Below, one piece after another: positions 8,487 through 17,226 of a stretch of DNA of 64,000 nt. Each line of letters begins with the position of its first letter. The first letter of the stretch is position 1. A program made the position numbers and the translations under genes. The notes under the pieces are model-generated. The model ran no database searches, was not told the DNA's origin, and saw only the letters and a list, made by a program, of their open reading frames with translations. This DNA is from Sphingobium sp. CAP-1 (GTDB taxonomy: Bacteria > Pseudomonadota > Alphaproteobacteria > Sphingomonadales > Sphingomonadaceae), in contig NZ_CP046256.1 of the NCBI RefSeq assembly GCF_009720145.1, positions 1-64,000 of the forward strand, written 5' to 3'.

Positions 8487-10406
8487 GCCCAAGTTGAACA
8501 GTGCCGGCGGAACACGCAGGGAACGCGAGCTGGTAAGTATTTGATTTTGCTAGGCGTGGGTTTGGGGGCAAAACCGGATGTGCTAACAACATTTTGCCTG
8601 TAACTGGCCGTTTGGTTTATCTTTACGAGTACAGGCAGTAACAACCTGGCCATGTATGTCGTCGAACGAGTCGCGCGCGGCCACCGCTATCTTTACCTGG
8701 TCGAGAGCGTGCGCGAGGGCAAAACTGTCCGCCAGCGCACGATCAAGGCTCTGGGCCGCAAGGATGCGCTGGCCGCAAGTGGCGAACTCGACAGACTGGC
8801 CGCCTCGATCGCACGTCACGCAGAGCGCAGCATCATTCTGTCCGATATCGATGCAGGCCGGATCGTAGCCCGCAGGATCGGAGGCCCGTTGCTGTTCGGG
8901 CGCCTGTGGCAGCGGCTTGGCATCGATGCTGTATTGGAAGAGGTGCTGGAAGGGCGCCAGTTCGGCTTTGCCGTGGAGCGCGCCGTATTTGTCGCTACAC
9001 TGCACCGCCTGTTCGTCTCAGGCTCGGACCGAGCCTGCCTGGACTGGATGGAGAGCTACGCCATCGACGGCAGCGAGGATCTTGCCCTCCATCACTTCTA
9101 TCGCGCCATGGCCTGGCTCGGCGAGGAGATCGAGGAGAAGGCAGAAGGCGCATTGGCACCTCGCTGTGTGAAGGACGTGATCGAGGAGAAGCTGTTCGAT
9201 CGCCGGCGGGACCTGTTCACTGATCTCAGCCTGGTGTTCATGGATACGACGTCGCTCTCGTTCTACGGTGCAGGCGGCGACACGCTGGGTCGGCGTGGTC
9301 ATTCCAAGGACCACCGGCCCGAGCTTGCCCAGATGATCCTGGCCGTGGTGATCGACGCCGAGGGGCGTCCGATCTGCACCGAGATGGTCCCGGGCAACAC
9401 GGCCGACGTGAAGGTGCTCATGCCCATCGTCACGCGCCTGCGTACCCGCTTTGGGATAACCCGCTCGTGCGTCGTGGCCGACCGCGGCATGATCAGTGCC
9501 GGTACGATCGCCGCCCTTGAAGAGCTGGGGATGGAATACATCCTGGGTGCGCGAGAGCGCACCAGCAACGTCATCCGCGATGTCGTGCTTGCCGACACTG
9601 CTCCGATGGTACCCCTGGTCCTCGAGCGACAGGCAGGAGACACCCAGCTGTGGGTCAAGGAAGTGCGCGTTGGCAAAGGCGCAGATGCCCAGCGCTACGT
9701 CGTCACGCTCAACGAAGCTGAGGCAAGGAAGGACAAGGCCGACCGGCAAGCGATCATCGATGGCCTCCAGACCCAGTTGAAGAAGGGCGACAAGGCCCTG
9801 GTCGGCAACTCGGCCTATCGCCGCTATCTCAAGGCCAGCGGCAAGACCTTCGAGATCGACATGGGCAAGCTTGCCGACGAGGCGCGCTACGACGGCATCA
9901 GCGTGCTGCGCACCAATGCCAGGATCACTCCGCTACAGGCCGTCATCCGCTACCGTGATTTGCTTCAGGTCGAGGCCCTGTTCCGCGTCGCCAAGGCGAG
10001 CTTCGATACCCGTCCCATCTTCCATCAGTCCGATGCCGCTATCCGCGGCCATGTGTTTGTCTCGTTCCTCGCTCTGACGCTGGCCAAGGAACTGACCCGC
10101 TTGTGTCAGGAAAAGGGCCTGCAGCCCGAATGGCAGCCGCTCCTCAACGATCTCGATCGCCTTCAGGAAGCCACCATCGAAAAGGACGGCAAGGTCATTA
10201 CCACCCGCACCCACGTTTCGGGCCAGGTGGGGAATGTCTTCAAGGCAACCGGCATCGCGCTGCCGGCCAATATCAGCGAACTGCCGCCGCGAACCTAAGC
10301 CTCTGCAAGCTCAACCAAACCCAAAAATGTAGTGGTAACACTCGCGCCGGTGCGTGCATGTCATTGAACAAAAATGCCTTTTCCAAAAGCACTGTTCAAG
10401 TTGGGC
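8487..10406 (+). mobile_element. IS1634-type insertion sequence, about 1.92 kb
   Basis: The transposase gene is bracketed by 18-bp terminal inverted repeats with one mismatch: GCCCAAGTTGAACAGTGC at 8487-8504 and the complement of GCCCAACTTGAACAGTGC at 10389-10406. The left end abuts the end of the duplicated module. The right end interrupts a Tn3-family tnpA exactly where its protein similarity stops. No matching target duplication is seen, which fits a rearrangement after insertion. Confidence 0.8.
8652..10298 (+). CDS. IS1634-family (IS4 group) DDE transposase
   Basis: 548 residues, a usual length for this family. The N-terminal segment YLYLVESVREGKTVRQRTI is typical. The DDE core shows VFMDTTSLSFYG (first Asp), VVADRGMIS (second Asp) and YRDLLQVEALFRVAKASF (Glu, with the Y-x2-R-x-x-E-like signature). 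The frame is complete, so the element may be active. It reads toward the disrupted tnpA. Confidence 0.9.
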   Translation: MYVVERVARGHRYLYLVESVREGKTVRQRTIKALGRKDALAASGELDRLAASIARHAERSIILSDIDAGRIVARRIGGPLLFGRLWQRLGIDAVLEEVLEGRQFGFAVERAVFVATLHRLFVSGSDRACLDWMESYAIDGSEDLALHHFYRAMAWLGEEIEEKAEGALAPRCVKDVIEEKLFDRRRDLFTDLSLVFMDTTSLSFYGAGGDTLGRRGHSKDHRPELAQMILAVVIDAEGRPICTEMVPGNTADVKVLMPIVTRLRTRFGITRSCVVADRGMISAGTIAALEELGMEYILGARERTSNVIRDVVLADTAPMVPLVLERQAGDTQLWVKEVRVGKGADAQRYVVTLNEAEARKDKADRQAIIDGLQTQLKKGDKALVGNSAYRRYLKASGKTFEIDMGKLADEARYDGISVLRTNARITPLQAVIRYRDLLQVEALFRVAKASFDTRPIFHQSDAAIRGHVFVSFLALTLAKELTRLCQEKGLQPEWQPLLNDLDRLQEATIEKDGKVITTRTHVSGQVGNVFKATGIALPANISELPPRT

Positions 10407-10664
10407 AAGAGCGAGTTGTTCGATCACGGCCGCCAGGACCGACGCTGGGATCTCGGCGGGCGAGACTGGAAATGCGCCCAGAAACCGGGCGCTCGTCAGC
10501 ATCACGGCAAAGCCGAGCCGATTGTGGTCGCCGCGCAGAGTTCCAATGAGGTCGCGATCAGTTTGGTCCAGATGGAAATATCGCGCGAGTTGATCGGCCG
10601 ACGGTTCGCCATCAAAGCGGGCAAAGCCCTGACGCTGGGCGTCAGTGAGGTGACGGGTGGGCAT
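10407..10664 (-). pseudogene. tnpA: N-terminal fragment of a Tn3-family transposase
   Basis: The first 86 residues of a Tn3-family TnpA (MPTRHLTDAQRQGFARF, then LARYFHLDQTDRDLI, GDHNRLGFAVML). Similarity ends exactly at the IS1634-type terminal repeat. It is divergent from the resolvase at 10796 with a res-like region between, the standard Tn3 layout. The missing remainder may relate to the C-terminal TnpA part at 37316-39263 on the same strand. Confidence 0.8.
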
Positions 10665-10740
10665 ACCGTGCGAAACTTTCAACTTTTGCGAAGGGGACGG
10701 CCCATGCCGATAAACAAGGCGAATTTCTTCGCAAAACATA

Positions 10741-10778
10741 TGTGCGAAACAAAATTGTTTTGCAGTAACTTTCGCACA
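10741..10778. promoter_or_regulatory. Candidate res site between tnpA and tnpR
   Basis: TGTGCGAAA (10741-10749) and TTTCGCACA (10770-10778) form a perfect 9-bp inverted repeat just upstream of tnpR. Further related half-sites (TTTTGCGAA near 10684, TTCGCAAAA near 10728) suggest the usual multi-subsite res used by the resolvase for recombination and self-repression. Confidence 0.6.
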
Positions 10779-10795
10779 ATATCTGGAGCAGTCGC

Positions 10796-11356
10796 ATGAA
10801 GCTCGGCTACGCGCGCGTTTCCACCGAGGATCAGAACTTGGAAATCCAGCGCGGTCGGCTCTCGGAGGCGGGCTGTGAAATGATGTTCGAAGAGAAAATA
10901 TCGGGGGCCGCTCGTGGCCGGCCCGAGCTTGAAAAGCTGATGGGTCACCTGCGCAAAGACGATGTTCTCGTCGTCGCCCGCCTCGATCGTTTGGCGCGAT
11001 CCACCATCGAACTCCTGCACATCGCGGAACGCATCAAGGAAAAGCAGGCAGGATTACAATCGCTTGATGAACCTTGGGCCGATACCACGTCCCCGTCTGG
11101 CGTGATGATCATGACCGTATTCGCTGGGATCGCCCAGTTCGAGCGGACTCTCATATTGAGCCGAACCGAGGAGGGGCGAAAGGCGGCGATGGCGCGCGGT
11201 GTGAGCTTCGGACGCCCAAAGAAAATGCGCCCAGATCAGGCGGAGCTCGCTCGCCAACTCGTTCTCGAGGGTAAGTCCATTAGCGCCGTCGCAAGGACCT
11301 TCAACGTTCACCCGGCCACCATCTATCGCTGTATCGAGCCAAACAGTGCCTTATGA
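10796..11356 (+). CDS. tnpR: Tn3-family resolvase (serine recombinase)
   Basis: A complete 186-residue resolvase. The catalytic region LGYARVSTEDQNL contains the nucleophile serine, followed by LDRLARS and the FERTLILSRTEEGR helix. The C-terminal helix-turn-helix is GKSISAVARTFNVHPATIYR. It resolves Tn3 cointegrates at the adjacent res. The matching transposase is destroyed, so this is an orphan that can still act on compatible res sites. Confidence 0.9.
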   Translation: MKLGYARVSTEDQNLEIQRGRLSEAGCEMMFEEKISGAARGRPELEKLMGHLRKDDVLVVARLDRLARSTIELLHIAERIKEKQAGLQSLDEPWADTTSPSGVMIMTVFAGIAQFERTLILSRTEEGRKAAMARGVSFGRPKKMRPDQAELARQLVLEGKSISAVARTFNVHPATIYRCIEPNSAL

Positions 11357-11372
11357 CACTTTCCTGTTCCGC

Positions 11373-11495
11373 TCAGCCGCACGACCCAAATCCCGGTATT
11401 ACGGGATAAACCAGATTATCCTGTGCAGCTAGCGAGGTGCCGCCGGTCAGCATCGTTGCCGCGAGCAGAAATGTGGCGAAAGCTCTTTTTGGCAA
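11373..11495 (-). pseudogene. Signal-peptide start of a truncated secreted protein
   Basis: A TTG at 11495, with GGAG seven bases upstream, opens a frame for a clear signal peptide (MPKRAFATFLLAATMLTGG, then a TSLAAQ cleavage region). It ends after 40 residues near the resolvase end. It lies 60 bases downstream of the multicopper oxidase on the same strand, so it is probably the truncated second gene of a copper-handling operon (inference). The family cannot be named from the remaining residues. Confidence 0.5.
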
Positions 11496-11555
11496 CCTTG
11501 CTCTCCTGTTGGACGGTAGGCGCTGCATAAACTCTCCAGAAGTGGGAGCCTACGC

Positions 11556-13013
11556 CTACGCAACACTGAACTGGCCCATCATTCCATTATCCTCATGTTC
11601 AAGGATATGGCAGTGATACATGAAGGGAGCGCTCTTGGCCGGCTGATCAAATCGGATGAGAAGCTCCACCGGTTCCTTGACGAGGACCGTGTCGCGCGGC
11701 CCCTGGTCGAGAACATCGGGCTGCCCGCCACCGCGGGTGAGAACATCAAAGTGGACGCCGTGAATATGGATCGGGTGGCGCATCATTTCGCCAGACACCT
11801 CCCATATTTCGGTGGAGCCTAGCTTCACCGTCTCATCGATGCGATTCATGTCGAATGGCTTGCCATTGATCGTAAGGCCGCCACCGCCGCTTCCTGAGCC
11901 CATCATGCCGCCCATGCCCATGTTGAGGCTCAGACGGCGACGGCGCACCGCCTTGCTGGCGTCGGGCCCAGTTCGTGATGCCAGAAGGGTCGGCACGACG
12001 CCGCTGGCACGAGCCTGTCCCAACGGCCGTGGTTCAAACCGCAGCACGGTCGCTGGTGCCGCGGCATCGGTCCTTCGGGCGCCACGCCCCATCATACCCA
12101 TGCCGCCCATCATCGAGCTGTTGGTATCAGCCGCCGTCACCAGCGAGGCGGACCTACCGTCCGTGAAGTCCACGAGAAGCTCGGCACGTTGGCCCGGCGC
12201 CAAGGTTATGGCTTCCAATGCCACTGCGTGTTCGAGCAGCCCCCCTTCGGTTCCGATCCAGTGAAAGCTCCGCCGATCGGAAAACGACAGCTCATAAATC
12301 CGCGCGTTCGATGCGTTGACGAGCCGCAGGCGAACCAACCGATTTGGCACCGCCGCCAGCGGATTCACCGCGCCGTTCACAAGGATCGTGTCGCCGCGCC
12401 GGCCCTGCATGGCGACCATCATGCCGCCTGGCATGACAAGGCGACCATTTTCGAACTGGCGATCCTGGATGAGCAGGGGCAGATCGTCCACGCCATATTC
12501 TGACGGGAGCCCCAGGCCCTGCTCTTCGTCGTCGGTTACCAGCAACGCCCCAGCCAGGCCCGAATAGACTTGCTCGGCCGTCAACCCATGGACGTGTGAG
12601 TGATAAAGGAGGGTCGCTGCGGGCTGCCGGATCGGGAGCGTGGGCCGCCAGGTCGCGCCCGGCGCGATGATCTGATGGGGGCCGCCATCCAGCTCTCCGG
12701 GGATCAGAAGCCCGTGCCAATGCACAGTCGTGTCCGCGTTGAGCCCGTTGGTCACGACAGCCGCCACGTCGTCGCCACGGCGCACCCTGATCGTCGGTCC
12801 GAGATAGCTGCCATTATACCCGAGCGTGTCACTCGGCCGGCCTGGATAAAATGAAGTCGTTCCGGACTGGACCCGTAGCGCGAATGAGCGGCCAGGCCGT
12901 GCGTCCAACAGCGGCGGCATCGGAAGCGGGTTTGCACCTCCCCCGCCGAGGCCCGGCGTGGAGCGCGAGCAAGCGGTGGTTGTGGACCTATCGGCGTTCT
13001 CGAAAATCGGCAT
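11556..13013 (-). CDS. Multicopper oxidase (copper tolerance or laccase-like)
   Basis: All copper ligand motifs are present: HWHG, HSHVHG, HPIHIHGVHFD and the C-terminal HCHILEHEDNGMM. A Met/Gly-rich stretch (GGMGMM, MGMGGMMGSGSG) resembles that of CueO/CumA-type enzymes that oxidise Cu(I). Three cupredoxin domains fit the length of 485 residues. These enzymes normally carry a Tat signal, but none is visible here. The ATG at 13013 has no good ribosome site and the open upstream extension to 13169 is not a signal peptide. The 5' end therefore looks replaced, and the protein would probably stay in the cytoplasm or be unexpressed. Confidence 0.85.
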   Translation of the reverse strand: MPIFENADRSTTTACSRSTPGLGGGGANPLPMPPLLDARPGRSFALRVQSGTTSFYPGRPSDTLGYNGSYLGPTIRVRRGDDVAAVVTNGLNADTTVHWHGLLIPGELDGGPHQIIAPGATWRPTLPIRQPAATLLYHSHVHGLTAEQVYSGLAGALLVTDDEEQGLGLPSEYGVDDLPLLIQDRQFENGRLVMPGGMMVAMQGRRGDTILVNGAVNPLAAVPNRLVRLRLVNASNARIYELSFSDRRSFHWIGTEGGLLEHAVALEAITLAPGQRAELLVDFTDGRSASLVTAADTNSSMMGGMGMMGRGARRTDAAAPATVLRFEPRPLGQARASGVVPTLLASRTGPDASKAVRRRRLSLNMGMGGMMGSGSGGGGLTINGKPFDMNRIDETVKLGSTEIWEVSGEMMRHPIHIHGVHFDVLTRGGGQPDVLDQGPRDTVLVKEPVELLIRFDQPAKSAPFMYHCHILEHEDNGMMGQFSVA

Positions 13014-13270
13014 ACTAATCAATATGTTGCAACAAGACACGGTGGGAGTGGAGCCGTTAATAGGGGTATGTAATTCGCCTCGACTAGTCGAAAATTCGGT
13101 GTGCCCGTGCCGATCCCGCAAGGGACCGGACCTACACGCTGATGCATGACTTTCATGACTCATCGCCACTGCAACAACAAGGGCTGACCTCCGATGAGCC
13201 TGCGGACCGCAGTCGTCAGGTTTCTGAGGCCAGCCCCCATCTCAATTAGTGTCGGCCTCAGATTGATCTG

Positions 13271-13849
13271 TGGCGGCAGACGCGAACGATACAGGCCGAT
13301 AGCGCAGACCCGGATGCGATCACGCGCGCCGTGAGCGAGGCCGTCTCGGCGCTCGGTGGTCTTGATATTCTCGTCAATAGCGCGGCGATCGGCCATTCCG
13401 GTCTGATCGCCGACCTCGATGTGGCCGAGTATCAGAAGCTGATGGACGTCAACGTGCGAGCACCAGTGCTATTCGCGAAGGCCGCCATTCCGCATCTCTC
13501 CGCTGGGGGGCGCATAATCTCGATTGGGTCGGGGCTCGGCGAACGCGTCCCATTTCCGGGCGTAACGGCCTATGCGATGTCCAAGGCCGCGCTTACGTCC
13601 TTCACTCGCGGGTTGTCACGTGAACTCGGGCCGCAGGGCATCACCGTGAACCTCGTGCAGCCCGGATCTGTGGATACTGACGCGAACCCCGCAGACGGCC
13701 CGGCGGCAGATTTCCAACGGAGTTTGACGTCTCTGGGCCGCTTCGCCAAGCCGAGTGAAATCGCGAATGCGGTCGTGTTTCTATCAAGTCCCGCGGCGAG
13801 TGTAATTACAGGCGCCACCTTGACCGCCGACGCGGGCGCGATCGCCTGA
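13271..13849 (+). pseudogene. Short-chain dehydrogenase lacking its N-terminus
   Basis: It keeps NSAAIGHSG, the catalytic region with S (IISIGSG) and Y-A-M-S-K, and the C-terminal PSEIANAVVFL and GATLTADAG signatures. The cofactor-binding TGxxxGxG segment is absent. The frame begins abruptly around 13271 after sequence unrelated to SDRs. This is a 5'-deleted remnant and probably not functional. Confidence 0.75.
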
Positions 13850-13887
13850 CAGCGGGCGCTCGGTAGCGGTTGGGCGCGAAATCGGCG

Positions 13888-14847
13888 TCAGGGGATCAGC
13901 ACGATACGGCCGAGGACCTTGTTGTCCTCGGCATACCGATGGGCGGCCCCTGCCTCGGCGAGCGGAAACCTTCTGTCGATTGGCACGGTGAGACTGCCTT
14001 TCGCAACGTCGGCGAGCATCATGTCGATGGTTTGGCGCACCGCTGCACGTGACAGGACGGTTCCCATGAATACGCCGATGACCGTTTGATTTCGCTGCAC
14101 CGCTGGCCAAAAATCCACTGTCAGAGCCCCGCCGCCGGCATTGCCCACGGACACCAAGACTCCTTCGTCGCGGAGCGCGGCGAGGGATGTCGCCAAGGTG
14201 GAACCTACCGGATCGACGATGAGGTCAACGCCTCGGCCGCCGGTGAGGTCACGGACCACGTCCACGACCGATTCGACGTTATGGTCGATTACACGCGATG
14301 CACCGAGCTCGATGACGCTGCGGACGCGATCCTCACCGCTAGCGACGGCGATTACGGTCGCGCCGGCCTGGCGGGCGAGCTGTACTGCCGCGACCCCGAC
14401 ACCCCCCGCTGCACCTTGGATGAGGACGGAGCTTCCGCTTGAGAGCCGCCCTCTCGCGAACAGGCAATGATGGGCAGTTCCGAAGCCGATCGGGATCGCC
14501 GCGGCTTCTGCTACGCCTGCGCCTGCGGGCAGCAGCCAAGTCTGATCTGTCGGAACTGCGCGGAGTTGGGCGTGGGATCCATCCAAGCCCCATGAGGTAA
14601 CTCGGTCGCCGGGCTTGCGGTCCGTGACCGCGTCACCGATCGCCACCACCGTGCCCGCTGCGGCATAGCCGACGACATATGCGGGGTGCCCCGGCGGCGA
14701 ACTGCGACGGTTGATCAGGTCTCCGCCCTCAACGGATATCGCCTCGACCTGGATCAGGACATCCCGCGAACGAATTTTGGGGTCGGGCACGTCCGTGTAG
14801 CGAAGGACTTCCGGTGGACCGTTATGATCGTAGACAGCCGCTTTCAT
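13888..14847 (-). CDS. Medium-chain dehydrogenase/quinone oxidoreductase family protein
   Basis: 319 residues of the zinc-independent MDR group (NADPH:quinone reductase-like). The N-terminus is MKAAVYDHNGPPEVLRY. The GroES-like domain has GYAAAGTVVAIG and GDRV. The nucleotide-binding motif is LIQGAAGGVGVAAVQLA. The structural zinc cysteines are absent. The ATG at 14847 is preceded by GAAAGGA. It is divergent from the broken LysR gene, a usual arrangement for a LysR target. The electron acceptor or substrate cannot be told. Confidence 0.85.
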   Translation of the reverse strand: MKAAVYDHNGPPEVLRYTDVPDPKIRSRDVLIQVEAISVEGGDLINRRSSPPGHPAYVVGYAAAGTVVAIGDAVTDRKPGDRVTSWGLDGSHAQLRAVPTDQTWLLPAGAGVAEAAAIPIGFGTAHHCLFARGRLSSGSSVLIQGAAGGVGVAAVQLARQAGATVIAVASGEDRVRSVIELGASRVIDHNVESVVDVVRDLTGGRGVDLIVDPVGSTLATSLAALRDEGVLVSVGNAGGGALTVDFWPAVQRNQTVIGVFMGTVLSRAAVRQTIDMMLADVAKGSLTVPIDRRFPLAEAGAAHRYAEDNKVLGRIVLIP

Positions 14848-15189
14848 CGTCGTTCCTTTCGATGCGCGACGGACCGAGGCGGTTGCGTAGGAATTGCTGG
14901 GACCGGAACGCAAATTTATCTGCATGTGGCACTGCCGATCACGATCCGGTAGCATCGGCGAACGTGCATCTGTGTTGCATAATCAGGAGCGCTGCCGCCG
15001 ACATCAATCGCCATCGGTGGAGTTAGGTGCTTCCTCAGCGTGCGCAGCTGCTGTCATCAGTGTTCCCCTATCGGCGACGGAGTTTTCAGGACGCGGGACT
15101 ACCGAGACGGTGTTGGCAACGCCAAACTCCGGCACAAAACGCGGCCGTCCGAAGCGGATATTGGCATGGGGGAGTGATGTTTGCCGAAT

Positions 15190-15716
15190 ATGATCTTGGA
15201 TCTGCGAAATCTGCGCTGCGCGATCGCGGCGGCGGAAACTGGCAGTTTCGATGAGCGAGAGAGATGCTGGCATTGTCCCAATCGTCACTCAGCCGACGCA
15301 TTCAGCATCTTGAGCACCGATTAGGCGTTCCCCTGTTCAAGCGAAGTCGAATTGGTGTTTCGCCCACAACGGCAGGCGCTGCCTTCTTGGAACGGGCAAT
15401 GGCCGGCGCCCAGCAATTAGATCTCGCCGCTCGTTACGCAGTTGCTGTCGACAGTGGGGAGGCGGGGCAAGTCCGCATCGGAGTTACATCATCGCGCACC
15501 GGCGGGTTGTTTGGTGATGTGCTGCGTCAGTTTAAAGCTCTATTTCCATCGGTGAACATCACCCTCACGGAAGATACGACGAGTAGGACAAGCCATAACG
15601 TGGCCATGGGAACGCTCGACGTCGCCTTCGCTGATGATGCCGAACGAAAAGGTATCGATAATCACGTCCGTGGGTCCAGGTCCATCACGAGCGCAATGGT
15701 CCGCGCATTTTGCTGA
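15190..15716 (+). pseudogene. Decayed LysR-family regulator
   Basis: The N-terminal helix-turn-helix is split by a frameshift near 15250. Before it the frame reads LRNLRCAIAAAETGSF; after it another frame reads MLALSQSSLSRRIQHLEHRLG. The effector domain starts (VRIGVTSSRTGGLF) but stops at 15716. Further fragments in other frames (for example PLAEQQDLL near 15790-15820) suggest remnants to about 15900. At least two frame breaks make it non-functional. It probably once controlled the divergent MDR gene. Confidence 0.75.
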
Positions 15717-15996
15717 TCCATAGGTCCGTTCCTCGACCTGCGGCAAGGGGTCGAGAAACGGCCTACGCGTGGGTGGTCGTGATCTCCATTGCGAAAGCCT
15801 CTGGCCGAACAACAAGATTTGCTCACGCCAGTCCGAAATTGCCTTGGCTCGCGTCCGACGTGCTGCTTGTCGGGCGGAATATCGGCGGATGGCTCCTCGC
15901 AAATATGACAGGAGAGATAGCAATCCTGTTTTGATCGGCCTGGATGCCGAAGCTCTCGGTTTGATCCATCTGCCAAGGTGAAACCTGACGATACGG

Positions 15997-16029
15997 GTGT
16001 CCGAATACACCTGTTCTATTTCGTTACAG
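15997..16029. promoter_or_regulatory. Candidate activator-binding dyads upstream of the sigma-54 promoter
   Basis: Two adjacent dyads: GTGTCCGAATACAC (15997-16010) and CTGT-N11-ACAG (16011-16029). They lie 61-110 bases before the -24/-12 promoter, the distance used by upstream activator sequences of sigma-54 enhancer-binding proteins. The AcoR-like regulator at 22857 is the likely ligand (inference). Confidence 0.4.
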
Positions 16030-16089
16030 TTAGCTGAGACGCGTTCCCCCAACCGTGGTCATTTTCCAGCAGATTGGACAATCTCCGAT

Positions 16090-16106
16090 TTGGCACGCTT
16101 TGTGCT
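16090..16106 (+). promoter_or_regulatory. Sigma-54 (-24/-12) promoter for the alcohol operon
   Basis: TTGGCACG-CTT-TGTGCT has GG (16092-16093) and GC (16104-16105) exactly 12 bases apart and only one deviation from TTGGCAC-N5-TTGC. Transcription would start near 16117, ahead of the channel gene at 16146. A sigma-54-dependent activator gene lies at the other end of the operon. Confidence 0.8.
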
Positions 16107-16145
16107 TAGGGGTTACCAACTATGATATAATGGAGGGAGAGGATA

Positions 16146-17202
16146 ATGGGTAATCTCAATAAAGGTTCGCTTTTGAAGGCGGCCCTGTGGGGAGGCGTTG
16201 CGTTGTGTACGCCGATGGCCAGCACGGCGGCATGGGCGACCGACGTTGATGCCGGCGACTATGTCGCACTGCCGCCGGGATCCAATCTGGCCATTGTCTA
16301 TGCGCAATTTGCCGAGCGCGACGCCATTGAAGGCGGCCCTGTGGGGAGGCGTTGCGTTGTGTACGCCGATGGCCAGCACGGCGGCATGGGCGACCGACGT
16401 TGATGCCGGCGACTATGTCGCACTGCCGCCGGGATCCAATCTGGCCATTGTCTATGCGCAATTTGCCGAGCGCGACGCCATCTATGCCAAGGGCGACAAG
16501 CAGCCGGGTGATCCCGGATTGGACTCGACCGTATTCATTCTGCGCGGAGTTCACTATATGGACATTGCCGGCCTGACGGTCGACCCGCAGTTTCTGCTTC
16601 CGCTCGGTCAGCTGGAAGGGAAGGGCGATACGCACGCTTTGGGTAAAAGCGGCGGCGCGGCCGGCGATCTTATCCTCGCAGCCACCGTTTGGCTGGTGAA
16701 CAAGCCCAAGAGCAATACCTATTTCGGTATCACGCCATTCGTCTATGTGCCGACAGGATCATATGATCGCACCCGCCCCCTGAACCTGGGCGAGAACCGT
16801 TGGAAGTTCGTGCTCCAGGGCGGCTTCGTTAAGGGGGTCACGCCCAAGATCTCGATCGACCTCGTCGGCGACGTGACCTTCTATGGCAAGAATAACGACT
16901 TCGGCTCGTCTTCCGCGCGTCTGACGCAATCCGCAAGCGGGCAGTTCCAGGCTTTCGCCCGTTATCAGCTCAAGCCGAACCTCGATTTCCGCGTCGGCGG
17001 CTCGTTCGTCACGGGTGGCGAGACGAGGATCGATGGCATCAGGCAGCAGGATCAAGCGAGCAATTGGAAGGGCAATGTCGGAATGGCCTGGTTTCCGGCG
17101 AAGACCGTGCAATTGCTCGCCACCTACGGCCGCGACATTTCGGTGAGGAGCGGATTTCGGGAATCGAACCGCCTCAATTTGCGTCTTCTGAAGGTCTTCT
17201 AA
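16146..17202 (+). pseudogene. MetA-pathway-type outer-membrane channel, frameshifted by a tandem duplication
   Basis: The protein begins MGNLNKGSLLKAALWGGVA and has a signal peptide (to about TAAWA). It continues into a beta-strand-rich domain like the phenol meta-pathway (SphA/MetA) transporter family, which often accompanies alcohol and aromatic operons as an outer-membrane channel. A 154-bp tandem duplication (16173-16480) shifts the frame, so translation from 16146 stops at 16403. The second copy is in frame with the rest (to 17202), but only poor starts are available (TTG at 16327, no ribosome site). Loss of one repeat would restore the gene exactly. First gene after the sigma-54 promoter. 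Confidence 0.8.
16173..16480. repeat. 154-bp perfect tandem duplication inside the channel gene
   Basis: Bases 16173-16326 recur as 16327-16480 with no difference seen; one further base is shared. 154 is not a multiple of three, so the duplication disrupts the frame. It covers the signal peptide and the first mature residues. Confidence 0.92.
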
Positions 17203-17226
17203 GTATTTGAGAGAAAGAACAAAGAC

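Larger units (their letters stand above)
5819..8487. repeat. 2669-bp direct repeat, copy 2
   Basis: Second copy of 2878-5546. Its right end coincides with the left terminal repeat of the IS1634-type element at 8487, so the IS or a linked rearrangement defines this boundary. Confidence 0.95.

Noticed and set aside
8580..10341. Alternative inner ends for the IS1634-type element (GTGCTAACAACATTTT and a gapped match near 10341)
   Set aside because: The match needs a two-base gap. The 18-bp repeats at 8487 and 10389 fit better, with the left one at the end of the duplicated module and the right one exactly where tnpA similarity stops.
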